Origin: Siphonodentalium dalli
Lineage: Eukaryota > Mollusca > Scaphopoda > Gadilida > Siphonodentaliidae
Direction: 5' to 3'
DNA: 64,000 bases
Assembly: GCA_032622095.1 (NCBI GenBank)
Contig: CP136061.1
Span: 88,218,983-88,282,982 of the forward strand
Shown here: in pieces, positions 10,683 to 20,825 of the stretch
How positions within the stretch are numbered: the first letter of the stretch is position 1
How the letters are laid out: each line of letters starts with the position of its first letter
Notes under the pieces: generated by a model
What the model was told of the DNA's origin: nothing
Seen by the model: the letters and a program-made list of their open reading frames with translations, nothing else
The model's database searches: none
Position numbers and translations under genes: made by a program

Positions 10683-11640
10683 GTAAAATCCAAGATGGCT
10701 GCTGACGGCCATGTCTTCGGCCGAATGACCCCAAAATGATTGTATCCCATCCGCATGTCATCGTTAACATCCATGACAAATTTTATGACGATCAGACTAA
10801 AGGTACGACCTGTAGCCCATGCTAAAGAATTTAGTCATACAAAGAGTAAAATCCAAGATGGCTGCTGGCGGCCATGCTTTTTGGACAAATGACCCCAAAA
10901 TGACTCGTTCCCATCTACATGTCATTGCTAACATCCATGACAAATTTTATGATGATCAGACTAAAGGTACGACCTGTAGCCCGTGCTAAAGAATTTAGTC
11001 ATACAAAGAGTAAAATCCAAGATGGCTGCAGCGGTCATGTTTTTTGGCCGAATGACCCCAAAATTAATCGTTCCCATCTACATGTCAATATTAACATCCA
11101 TGATAAATTTTATGATGATCAGACGAACAGTACAACCTGTAGCCTGTGCTAATGGATTGAATTTTGAAATCAAAGATGGCCACTGGCGGCCATGTTTTTC
11201 ATCCAAATGACCCCAAAATGACTCGTTCCCATCTAGATTCCAATTTCAACAGCCACGAAAAATTTCATGATGATCAGACTCAAGGTACGACCTGTAGTCC
11301 GTGCTAAAGGATTTAGTCATACAAAGAGTAAAATCCAAGATGGCTTCTGGTGGCCATGTTTTTTTTGGCCAAATGACCCCAACATTACTCGTTCCCATCT
11401 ACATGTCAATATTAACATCCATGACAAATTTCATGACAATAAGACGAACGGTACAGCCTGTAGCCCGTGATAATGGATTGAATTTTGAAATCCAAGATGG
11501 CCACTGGCGGCCATATTTTTTTTCCGAATGACCCCAAAATGACTCGTTCCCATCTACATGTCAATGTCAACATCCAGGACAAATTTCATAATAATCGGAC
11601 AAAGGTACGAACTGTAGCCCGTGCTAAAGGAAATTGTTGA
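10683..11640. repeat. Tandem array of repeat E, six units of about 160 bp
   Basis: Units start near 10683, 10845, 11009, 11161, 11325 and 11481, each with CCAAGATGGC, AATGACCCCAAAATGA, CGTTCCCATCTACATGTCA and TGATGATCAGACT. Two subtypes occur (AAAGAGTAAAATCC and TTGAATTTTGAAATC starts), and they alternate in the right half. The array ends in a GACGCATCACGCACACACGG segment and CAATAGCTCAA, a combination I associate with repeats in molluscan genomes. The overlapping 60-77 aa frames are periodic artefacts of the array. Confidence 0.85.
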
Positions 11641-11744
11641 CGCATCACGCACACACGGACGACGGATACCAAGCCATGGCAATAGCTCAAACTTTACAAA
11701 GTAAAGTTGAGCTAATAAGTAATAATAGATATGCAAATTAAGCC

Positions 11745-12440
11745 ACGCCCACTTTTTCGCAATAAATTTTGCTTTAATTTTGCATAACTTAAAAAATATT
11801 TGACGGATTAAGCTGAAATTTGGTACATATCTTCGGGATAGATTTTCACATATGCCAAGGTCATCGCGAACATCACACCATGTGATCTTATCTAATTTGC
11901 ATATTATATATCTAGTTACCGAGACTAATGAGCTGGAAATTTAATGTGAAAGCAAACAAATACCACAATAATGAAGGTAATATGGGTCTATTTCGATGAT
12001 AAGGGGTGATCTTTATTCTTTAAACAATAATTTGACCATTATAATACCAAATTTATGTATGAATAAGTAAAAATGGATATGCAAATTTGGCCACGCCCAC
12101 TTTTTCACAATAAAGTTTGTTTTAAGTTTGCATAACTTAAAAAATATTTGACGGATTAAGCTGAAATTAGGTACATATCTTCGGGATAGATTTTCACATA
12201 TGCCAAGGTCATCGCGAACATCACACCATGTGACCTTATCTAATTTGCATCTAATTTGCATATTATATATCTAGTTACCGAGACTAATGAGATGGAAAAT
12301 TAATGTGAAAGCAAACAAATACCATAATAATGAAGGTAATATGGGTCTATTTCGATGCAAAAAGGTCATTTATGATCTTTAACCAATAATTTGTCCATTA
12401 TGATTATCATACCAAATTTATCTATGAATAATTAATAATA
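11745..12440. repeat. Repeat F, copies 2 and 3 in tandem
   Basis: Two further units (11,745-12,062 and 12,072-12,440) in direct orientation, joined by GATATGCAAATTWGGCCACG. With copy 1 they bracket the repeat E array, giving the order F, E times six, F, F. Confidence 0.85.
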
Positions 12441-13555
12441 GATATGCAAATTAGGCCAAGAAACAACTACATGTACATGTATAGTTAGGTTTACTATATG
12501 CTAATAGTATCAGGAGACTTTTGAACCATTTTCAGAGACATTGATAAAAACCAATGACATTTATGAGTTATACCTACTTGTAGTCTATGCTTATGAACTA
12601 TGGAACAATATGGTTTACATATAATAGTGCTGTGTTTAATTAATAATTAATCAACTATATTGAATAATCATGACAGCCCTACCATTTGAAGTTTATTTGG
12701 AAAAAATTTCTGTCTGGCTGACAGATATAAGTAAACCATGAAGAGACGCTCGCCATCTCTGGTTCAACCATTTTCCTGCCCATTGGCAGTTATTGTACTT
12801 GCATATGTTCTGCCCCGTAAATTCTTCAAACATCCCATTGGGCCCAAAAACATCTCCCACCAGACCTCAGCGACTGGGTCCACTGCCGTGAGGCCAACCA
12901 ACCCAGTCCAAAGGCAGTGTATACTCCGCACGAGGCCTGGTGCCTGGCTGGTGGGACCAGCATAGTATGTAATATAATTGGTGTGTCGTGACATGGCCTG
13001 TCGACTGATAAAACATTGGATCTCGCTTCCATCAACCTCTCGATATATAAAAGTCATATCTTCAAAATTTGAAAACAATAGCCAATAATATTTAGTGTGA
13101 TTTTAAATGATAATTTCTTCATATTTGACAGGATTGTGTAAAAGATGTAGCTGAAGGCACTGGAAATTAATTATTCATTTAACGCAGTGAATTATTTGGC
13201 CAGGAATATAAAGCTGGGATTATACTGAAATAATTACATTCACTTCATTCTCTATAGACGTACAAGTATTTTGTCATTGATTTATAAAATGCTATCAAAT
13301 GTATTTAAGTAGGATAATTACAGAAGGTCAGAAGTGAACTTACAAAGTTCCAAATATTTAAAATTTAATGATATTTCCAGCTTAAATGCACTGTGATGTA
13401 ATTATAAATAATGATCTTTGTTTCCTAATGTAATAACACAGTTTAAAGGCATCATGTGGATTACAAAATGTTAAGTGTAAAAGTACATGTAACTGTTAGA
13501 GCATATGTTAGGATACAATAATTTATATGCATGTGGCAGGATAATGAGCGTATCT
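12441..13555. other. Unassigned; short GC-richer island at 12,738-12,965
   Basis: Frames overlap on both strands of the island (76 codons + at 12,738; 104 codons - at 12,764), containing partial inverted words CCCACCAG and CTGGTGGG. Neither frame shows a family motif or good splice sites. The remainder is AT-rich and empty. Confidence 0.35.
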
Positions 13556-14399
13556 GGAGATGTCGGCCCGCGCGAAGACGGCCCCATATGAAGACGGCCC
13601 CATTAATGTAGATGGGCAGACAGTATTGTCATGCGTCTGACAAATATATATCATATATAGAGGATCTCACATGAGTTCCTATTTTATACGGAATTTATCA
13701 ACCGAGTTCACTAAATTCGATTTGAGCCGAGGTTTACCGAGGCTCAAATAGAATTTAGAGGACGAGGTTGATAAATTACGTATAAAATAGGACGAGTGTG
13801 AGATACCTTTTATCACATGATCAAATAAACCCGAAGCAACGCGAAATATTCATCGAAAAGAACAATCATAAACTACAGCGATCGCAAGTTATTTGAAGAA
13901 CGCCGTGACGTCATCGCACGCGCTGATATTAAACGTGTCTATTACCGATAATTATGAAACTGCTTTTATGGCCAAATTATGTGATAAATATATTTATAAA
14001 AAACAATGATATACCGGTATATAGTTGCCTACAGACAATGAAAGAAAGCTGGTAAGTACTGTTGATTGCTGCTTAGCGAATGAAGCCATTAGTTCAAATA
14101 ATTAACGTATGGAAGCTGTATAGAGACAGAGATTTGACAACAAGCCAGCTACTCCATAGGGTCGCCGAGATTTCGGCACCCATATATAACTGACAACACA
14201 TTGACAGTGACAACGACGACGTTTGAATTTATTGTTAATTGTATTAATATAATCTTGTCATTATTATTATTAGTTTCATATTTCATATCATCATATAAAT
14301 TAAAAAACGATTTAAAACAATGTTTCTGTTATATATGGGGCCGACTTCGTGCGGGGCCGTCATCGTATGGGGCCAACTTCGCACGGGCCGACTTCTCCT
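13556..14399. mobile_element. Inverted-repeat element Q with GGCCCCAT motifs, hosting element G copy 1
   Basis: The left end (13,556-13,605) has GTCGGCCCGCGCGAAG then GACGGCCCCATATG. The right end (14,331-14,399) is its inverse with GGGGCCGACTTCG and CGCACGGGCCGACTTC. The arms contain several GGCCCCAT/ATGGGGCC words. The interior is interrupted by element G at 13,657-13,989. No transposase is present. Confidence 0.65.
13657..13989 (+). mobile_element. Element G, copy 1, with a 105-bp central palindrome
   Basis: It is nearly identical, in the opposite orientation, to 18,123-18,455. At 13,681-13,795 it holds a long palindrome from ATTTTATACGGAATTTATCA to its complement, with centre GAGCCGAGGTTTACCGAGG. 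The right half has CGATCGCAAGTTATTTGAAG and GACGTCATCGCACGCGC. Ends are short (GGATCTCACATGAG; TTATGTGATAAAT). It is non-coding and nested in element Q. Confidence 0.75.
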
Positions 14400-14947
14400 G
14401 TATTCATAAAGAGCCCTGCAGTTAGAGAAGGTTGACTCTAACACATCAGCGACTGATAGTGATACATGTTTTATATCAGTCACTGATTTTGCCAGTAGTA
14501 CCAACCCAAATTAACAACTCACTACAGGACATGTTTAAATAAAAAAAAACACCTCAACTCAAGAATAAGGTAAAGGTATTATTCCAGATTCTTATATAAA
14601 TCATAATCCCTATGTAAAAATGTCATTCTAATTAAAAATAAGTTAGGCCTAGCCCTAGAAGTAGTACACACTTATCAAGCCACACTCAATGGCACTTGTC
14701 AGATGTTGATTTTGTTTTTTCTTAAAAATTTCAATTTACTTTCATTTTCAACTTGCAATTGAATTGTGCAAAGATTGGGTTAACTTAAATACATTTCTGA
14801 CTGAAGTTTTACTGCCATTAGCCGATGATTAGGAATGAATAAATACTCGAGAAAAACAATTAATCAATATCCACCAGCGTCATCTGTATCTGTAGTTGTT
14901 ACGTCCTAGTGACCAAAGCTGGCTTTTACAGGACGGTGTGAGGAGCG
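14400..14947. other. No recognisable feature
   Basis: AT-rich; a short inverted repeat around CAGTCACTGAT-like words lies at 14,440-14,490. No gene is supported. Confidence 0.4.
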
Positions 14948-15001
14948 CTATTTTTGTTCTCCCAGAGCCGCCTTGAATGTTTCTAGGTCGGCGGCATTGA
15001 C
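14948..15001 (-). CDS. Weak candidate terminal exon
   Basis: In a small GC-richer patch, the minus strand reads NAADLETFKAALGEQK followed by a TAG stop (14,948-14,950), after an AG at ACAACAGCACAG. The peptide is protein-like, but the polypyrimidine tract is poor and no polyadenylation signal was found downstream. No family is recognised; it may be chance. Confidence 0.2.
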   Translation of the reverse strand, partial: VNAADLETFKAALGEQK

Positions 15002-15361
15002 TGTGCTGTTGTCATAGTACACAAACACGCACAGTTGTTAACGTTTCTTCTTATAAATTTGCATTTGTTTACAAACAACGCCGAGTCAAAACGGGGAATT
15101 CCCTGCCATTCCAATGTTCGACTCCAACCAAGTTGACCTACTCATTTTCACGCGATAACAGCCGCTGAGCGAAGTTATTTTAGCTGACAAAACTATTAAA
15201 CATCGGAATAATAATGGATGCAACCTCATCAACTTATCATTACGCATGCATACAGTGCCTTATTTGCCTAAAATACGACAGCAAATCATTGCACCGACAC
15301 AAGAGAATGGAATAACAGTGATAATAAAAATGGCGACGTCTTCATGAAATTCTATCATTTC

Positions 15362-15406
15362 TGCGCATGCGCAAGAAAATTCCAAATAAGGAGTTGCCAT
15401 ATAAGG
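15362..15406. promoter_or_regulatory. NRF1-type palindrome plus two CArG boxes (module 1)
   Basis: TGCGCATGCGCA at 15,362-15,373 is the NRF1 consensus palindrome. It is followed by CCAAATAAGG (15,382-15,391) and CCATATAAGG (15,397-15,406), both fitting the serum-response-factor CArG consensus CC(A/T)6GG, with starts 15 bp apart. No adjacent transcript can be shown. Confidence 0.45.
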
Positions 15407-15648
15407 AAACTGCAATCTCAATAATTACCAAGCAATTAAAGTCTCTACAAATTTTGTTTCATGATCGAACTGCGGACCTGATAATTATCGAAATATGTAG
15501 TCGAAATAATTTTTAATTAGTTAATCACACGATTTAGATATCAACACACTCTTAAAGACGCAATACACCGCTATCTAATGTCGTTATTTAACTGGGTCGG
15601 TGTTTGTTGTTCATTGCTTCGTTTTTAGGAAAACCATTGTATCTGTTT

Positions 15649-15694
15649 TGCGCATGCGCAAGTCACTTTCCATATTTGGAATTTCCATATATGG
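15649..15694. promoter_or_regulatory. NRF1-type palindrome plus two CArG boxes (module 2)
   Basis: TGCGCATGCGCA at 15,649-15,660 is followed by CCATATTTGG (15,670-15,679) and CCATATATGG (15,685-15,694), again 15 bp apart. The order and orientation are the same as in module 1, 287 bp away. It is either a duplicated regulatory module or part of an unrecognised repeat. Confidence 0.45.
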
Positions 15695-15699
15695 GATTT

Positions 15700-16427
15700 G
15701 TGTTATACCTCAATACCGATCGATACCGATCAAGCTACGACATATAACCACGCAATTATCTTAGCATAAAAATAAGATATATTGTAATTTATGCAACTAC
15801 GACCCTGGTAACCCTGATAACTAATAAAAAATACCGGCCAATTCATTTTAAGATCGTTATTTCACTTTGCTTTAAGCATAAATACACTCTTAAACGCACA
15901 TAAACGACCCATTGGCGTTAAAATTAAATATACTCGGTATTTATTATATTAGTTTTTTATTGCTCAGTATAGAGTTAGACCCTTGACACCTGTCAATATA
16001 TTTGGGCTGAATTCATATGATGCGGTATTATTCCTCGAAATAAACAACAAAGCAGTCGTTACTTCGAAATGTCGTTTGGGCTAACATTTACACAAATCCT
16101 TCGCGTGTTCTCCTCAATTGGCACATAGGTTCTCAGTCGACACACAGGTTATCCCAGAAAGTGGTGTGAAATAAACACCCAAGGTTTTGGTGAAATGAAG
16201 CTCCTTCTGCTGCACAGATAAATACACAAGCCTTGAAATAACTGGCCTGGCATGGTCATTTACAGCCTGTAAATTACAGGTTGAAACGCAGTGAAATCGA
16301 TGCCGAAATTATTTTGTTCCTACCGTTGTGACAGACCCTAATTTAGTTGTTGATTGATCACATAAATGCCAAAAGAAGCTATGGAAGCACTTAGATGAAT
16401 TTGGGGATCTGAAATCATATGATAATG
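15700..16427. other. No recognisable feature
   Basis: AT-rich; no gene or repeat that I can support before the next MITE. Confidence 0.4.
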
Positions 16428-16867
16428 TTGAAGGTATACACAATCCGATTCGATGGTCCCCATATAATCAGATTCCAACAACAACAGCAACAAAAATAAC
16501 AACAACAACAACAATAACAACAACAACACATATCTTGAAATGTCGCTTCAGTCATCAGAATCGATTAATTGCCAAAGAATAATGCTAAGCACTGTCAATT
16601 ATAGTATAACATTGACCAGAAAATGTTATATATCACTATGTTGTTCAACGCAATTTGGTATTACAGTATGCGATCGGAATTCGTCGACCATTTTCCAGGC
16701 CGACAAAATAATCCAGGTGCTGAAAAATCACATATGTCACAAATCGATATCTGATCACTCTGAGCTTTGATGGGTGGGTTCCTCGACTCGAATCATATAT
16801 TTTACCCCCCCCCAGAAGCCAACGAAATAGTATTTTAGAAGCGTTAATTTGGATTATGTATCTTTAA
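16428..16867 (+). mobile_element. TTAA-type MITE, family A, copy 2
   Basis: The left end AGGTATACACAATCCGATTCG follows TTGA (a diverged TTAA); the right end ATGTATCT is followed by TTAA at 16,864-16,867. The interior GGTTCCTCGACTCGAATCA and AATCGATTAATTGCC match the 38.7 kb copy. A CAA/TAA-rich microsatellite occupies 16,475-16,530. The frame at 16,540-16,770 is not conserved as protein between copies. Confidence 0.8.
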
Positions 16868-17122
16868 GCTTTTCATGTTTATGAGAATTCAATTAATCAG
16901 TGGCATGGTTCAGTTGTGTAATATATACAGGAATGAGTTAAATGTTATTGAAGAATGATGACACTTTTAGCATATTGGGTATTTACATGTAGTAGTTGCG
17001 AAATCTGTAATGCATGATACTTAATTATCTTGGACCTTTATTAAATAATTGAGGAGTCGTGGGTGGATCAATGATGATCACATTCATCGTAAATTCAACA
17101 AGAGTACTTATAGCATGAAATA

Positions 17123-17954
17123 TATGGGAGGCCCTTTTCACATTTATTATTTATTTGCGCTTAAGCGCAAATATTTACGCTTAAGCGCAAATATTTGCGC
17201 TTAAGCGCAAATAACCTCTATCATTTGCGCTTAAGCACAAATCATTTTCGCTTAAGCGCAAATACAAATTAATATTCATTGATTCCCCCCTGAATTAATT
17301 TTAAATGGCACAGGCCTAAACACATCACTCAAGTCTATATTGGCCCACCATATGAGGGAAGCAATCCCCCAGTAACCCCTAGATCCCTTTTATGACATGG
17401 AAATGGTATAGATCTGTGCAGGATATGTCTCATTTATAAAATATACTTGATCTCTGTGATGGAGACACACATTCTTGGGGACAGGGATGCTGATAATATG
17501 AAAATAGGGTTTTTCCCCCTATTTCAAGTCAATAAGTACACCATATGGAGGAAGCAAGCCCCCCGGTAACCCCTAATTCCCTTTTTATGGCCATGGAAAT
17601 GGTATATATCTGTGCAGGAGATATCTCTTTAAAAAATATACTAGAGCTCTTGGAGTGAGACACCAATTCCTGGGACACCAGGGACAGAGATGCTGATATG
17701 CATATGGAAATCTATGTTTTTTCTTCAACTTCGAGTCTGTATGGGGCTATTACTATGGGCCCATTATAATATACTATGAGATGGACTCAATCATTCACAA
17801 TCAGAGGGAAGGAAGGGAGTGTTAGGTATTTGCGCTTAAGCGCAAATGATTTGCGCTTAAGCGCAAATAAATTGATAGACACATATTTGCGCTTAAGCGC
17901 AAATATTTGCGCTTAAGCGCAAATAAATAATAAATGTGAAAAGGGCCTCCCATA
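17123..17954 (+). mobile_element. Element D, copy 1: palindrome-array transposon with 6-bp target duplication
   Basis: The termini TATGGGAGGCCC and GGGCCTCCCATA continue inward for about 40 bp of near-perfect inverted repeat. Each end carries an array of the palindrome TTTGCGCTTAAGCGCAAA (five copies left, four right, some degenerate). The element is flanked by GAAATA on both sides (17,117-17,122 and 17,955-17,960), a clean 6-bp duplication. The centre contains two tandem copies of about 190 bp sharing ATGGAAATGGTATAKATCTG. There is no coding capacity. Termini beginning TAY and 6-bp duplications are, from memory, reported for the IS3EU superfamily; this is a suggestion only. Confidence 0.85.
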
Positions 17955-18122
17955 GAAATAAGCCTTGCTAATTTACCCAAAGAGGATGGTATTATGCCCC
18001 GTAGTCTATCTGATAAATTATTTGTATAATGATATTTGTTATGGGGGAAACAGGAAGACAGCCCGGTAGGGCTATGTTCCCCCCAGCAATATACTGAATT
18101 ATTCTAGTTATATGTTAATTTA

Positions 18123-18455
18123 TTTTATCACATAATTTGGCCATAAAAGCAGTTCCATAACTATCGGTAATAGACACGTTTAATATCAGCGCGTGCGATG
18201 ACGTCACGGCGTTCTTCAAATAACTTGCGATCGCTGTAGTTTATGATTGTTCTTTTCGATGAATATTTCACGTTGCTTCGGGTTTATTTGATCATGTGAT
18301 AAAAGGTATCTCACACTCGTCCTATTTTATACGTAATTTATCAACCTCGTCCTCTAAATTCTATTTGAGCCTCGGTAAACCTCGGCTCAAATCGAATTTA
18401 GTGAACTCGGTTGATAAATTCCGTATAAAATAGAAACTCATGTGAGATCCTCTAT
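18123..18455 (-). mobile_element. Element G, copy 2
   Basis: Reverse-complement counterpart of 13,657-13,989, with the same central palindrome and the same GACGTCACGGCGTTC segment. The two differ at only a few positions by eye, so both are fairly young. This copy is not inside element Q. Confidence 0.8.
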
Positions 18456-18576
18456 GTACTATTCATATGTGTATTGTAAATAAAAATATCCTATTCTATC
18501 CTAGTCTAGTGGTGAAGGTAGAGTTGGTCGTGAACGGGAACAATGAAGAGTCCAGAAGGTTTGATATTTTTATATT

Positions 18577-18942
18577 TTAACCCTTTACCCAACAGAACGG
18601 CCCTGTGCCAATGCATTCTCTTATATATGCGAGTCGACCATAGGTCGCCTCGCATATATAAGAGAATGCATTGGCTTAACACATATTAATTGTTAAAAAA
18701 TGTAAGAAAAAACATTTTAGGCCAATGCATTCTCTTATATATGCGAGGCGACCTATGGTCGACTCGTATATATAAGAGAATGCATTGGCACAGGGCATAA
18801 CTGTAACCATCACAATGTGGTCAATGAGCTGGTTCCAATGATATCCATATTTGTATGGTTCTATTGAGACAGAGCCAAGATAATTTAGGCTGTTGCAGCT
18901 TTATTTGGCCGGTTTTGGCCGGTTTGTTGGGTAAAGGGTTAA
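18577..18942 (+). mobile_element. piggyBac-like hairpin MITE, family C, copy 1
   Basis: TTAA flanks both ends; the termini are CCCTTTACCCAACA and TGTTGGGTAAAGGG. CCC/GGG ends at a TTAA target are the piggyBac hallmark. Inside are two 33-bp-arm hairpins built from GCCAATGCATTCTC and GCGAGTCGACC, loop ATA; the second is the inverted copy of the first. The right half carries three-fold TTGGCCGG-type words. Non-coding. Confidence 0.85.
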
Positions 18943-19116
18943 ATAAGTTTCTGCCGATAAGCACAGTAGATAGATGCACAGAGGAGATGTTTGTTCGGTG
19001 GTCTAAGCGGGAGTGTCTCTATAATTCTGGACGCGAGTAGTAATTCAAACGGTGAAGGTAGAGTTGGTCGTGAACGGGAACAATGAAGAGTCCAGAAGGT
19101 TTGATATTTTTATATT

Positions 19117-19469
19117 TTAACCCTTTACCCAACAGAACGGCCCTGTGCCAATGCATTCTCTTATATATGCGAGTCGACCATAGGTCGCCTCGCATATATA
19201 AGAGAATGCATTGGCTTAACACATATTAATTGTTAAAAAATGTAAGAAAAAATTAAAAAACATTTTAGGCCAATGCATTCTCTATGGTCGACTCGCATAT
19301 ATAAGAGAATGCATTGGCACAGGGCATAACTGTAACCATCACAATGTGGTCAATGAGCTGGTTCCAATGATATCCATATTTGTATGGTTTTATTGAGACA
19401 GCCAAGATAATTTAGGCTGTTGCAGCTTTATTTGGCCGGTTTTGGCCGGTTTGTTGGGTAAAGGGTTAA
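19117..19469 (+). mobile_element. piggyBac-like hairpin MITE, family C, copy 2
   Basis: This is the copy in the second duplication unit. The first hairpin is intact. The second hairpin has lost most of its left arm, running from CATTCTC straight into TATGGTCGACTCGC, so only one hairpin remains. TTAA lies at both ends. Confidence 0.85.
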
Positions 19470-19707
19470 ATAAGTCTCTGCCGAGAAGCACAATAGGTGG
19501 ATGGACAGAGGTGTTGGTTGTTCAGTGGTCTGAGCGGGAGTGTCTCGATATTTCTGGACACGAGTAGTTATTCTAACCATTGGTGTATCATGCGTCCACA
19601 TAAGGTCTAAATATCATGGCACCCTTGTCTATGCCGTGTACAATACTATTGTTTACTATAGGATGATACTGGTTTATCCTCCGTCACGTATACAATGGTT
19701 GCTACCA

Positions 19708-19736
19708 CGCGACCTGAGTTCCAATCTGTCCTAAGT
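19708..19736 (+). repeat. Left member of a 29-bp perfect inverted repeat
   Basis: CGCGACCTGAGTTCCAATCT and the following nine bases recur, exactly inverted, at 26,681-26,709. Related words (AACTTAGGACAACTCAG at 20,050; GTTGTCCCAAGTAC at 20,135; GAGTTGTCCTACC at 20,334) lie just to the right. Confidence 0.7.
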
Positions 19737-20446
19737 GCACTTTTTATGATTTTGAGTTAATCGATTTTCAAAGTTTGAATTGCCGTCACGACTTAAATGT
19801 ATGGTTTACAGTGGAAAACGTCACATCGTTGGATTCCTTAATGTCTTAGCTATTAAATTTTATCAAGACATATCCCCACAATTCTGTTATATCTCTTAAG
19901 TTTTGAGAAATGTAGACCCAGGGTGTGATATTTAGCACTTAGATCACAATAGAACTAAATATTTGTTGTTGAACACGCAAATGACAGTTCAGACCTTAAC
20001 CCTATTTTAGGGCAAGGTTATCCCATGTTCCGAAAAATATGTCATTTTGGAACTTAGGACAACTCAGAATTAAACTATAAACTCTATTCACCAGAATAAC
20101 AAATTGATTTTCGACACTTTTGGAAGCCCCAGTTGTCCCAAGTACACTACTTTGGTCATGTTGGTTTCCAATATGATGTAATTTAAATGAGTACCAACAT
20201 CACTGTAAATACAATACCACTCGAGAGATGGACTTTACATATCCTGCAGACCATAATAATGTATTGCGCTAGCAATTGGTACTATATTAGTTCACGCATA
20301 GTCACCAAATTTGTATAATTTACCAGATGTACGGAGTTGTCCTACCTGCGTATTGGAAATTGGCAATATATAAGTGTCAGGTGTAATATGAACTCAATTT
20401 ATCACCCCATTCATTAAAGTTGGTCTTTTGACACACTCGTTTCAGC
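19737..20446. other. Stretch with several GTCCTAAGT-like words
   Basis: AT-rich; the repeated GAGTTGTCCYAAGT-like words noted at 20,050, 20,135 and 20,334 are the only structure. No coding signal. Confidence 0.4.
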
Positions 20447-20824
20447 TGCTATGCTAATATTTGGATGCGATCAATGTGTTCGTCAATGAACACCATGTTA
20501 GTAGCTTCCAGCCACACGACCTCAAACAATAGCGTGAACACCTATATGGTTACCATAGCGCAATCCATGCACGTTGCCAATAAGGACAGGTGGCCAAATG
20601 ATCCAGAAGTGTTAACTCACTCAATCTGCTGTGATACGGGCGTCCCTGTTTGGATCAATGGCAATTTGAACACGGACAGCTTGTTGCAGCTATGATTGTT
20701 CGAAAGAGCACATGCGTTGGTCTTGTTTGGCCATTCGTGCTTGCATGTCTATTGGCTGGCATATGCTTCAGCATTGGATATGCATGTACACCTTGGTATG
20801 CGCATCTACTAACTAAGCTGGAGT
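20447..20824 (+). CDS. Exon-like segment with a hydrophobic helix, interrupted by a LINE
   Basis: A strong acceptor (CACTCGTTTCAG) precedes 20,447. One frame runs to 20,694 and includes HVANKDRWPNDPEVLTHS. A second, overlapping frame from about 20,640 reads EHGQLVAAMIVRKSTCVG and then a roughly 22-residue apolar stretch (LVWPFVLACLLAGICFSI), a plausible membrane helix, to a stop at the LINE insertion point. The two parts are in different frames, so this is either a broken gene or two unrelated frames. No family is recognised. Confidence 0.25.
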
Positions 20825-20825
20825 A

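Larger units (their letters stand above)
18511..19577. repeat. Tandem segmental duplication, two units of about 530-540 bp
   Basis: Unit 1 (18,511-19,050) and unit 2 (19,051-19,577) both begin GGTGAAGGTAGAGTTGG, contain a family C MITE, and end CGAGTAGTWATTC. The MITE insertion therefore predates the duplication. Differences include loss of part of a hairpin arm in unit 2. Confidence 0.9.

Noticed and set aside
10919-11531. Overlapping 67-77 codon plus-strand frames
   Set aside because: They repeat with the 160-bp period of the tandem array and exist only because the unit length keeps frames open.
12738-13078. Overlapping 75 and 104 codon frames in a GC-richer island
   Set aside because: No family motif and no splice or promoter context; both strands are open, typical of GC-rich patches.
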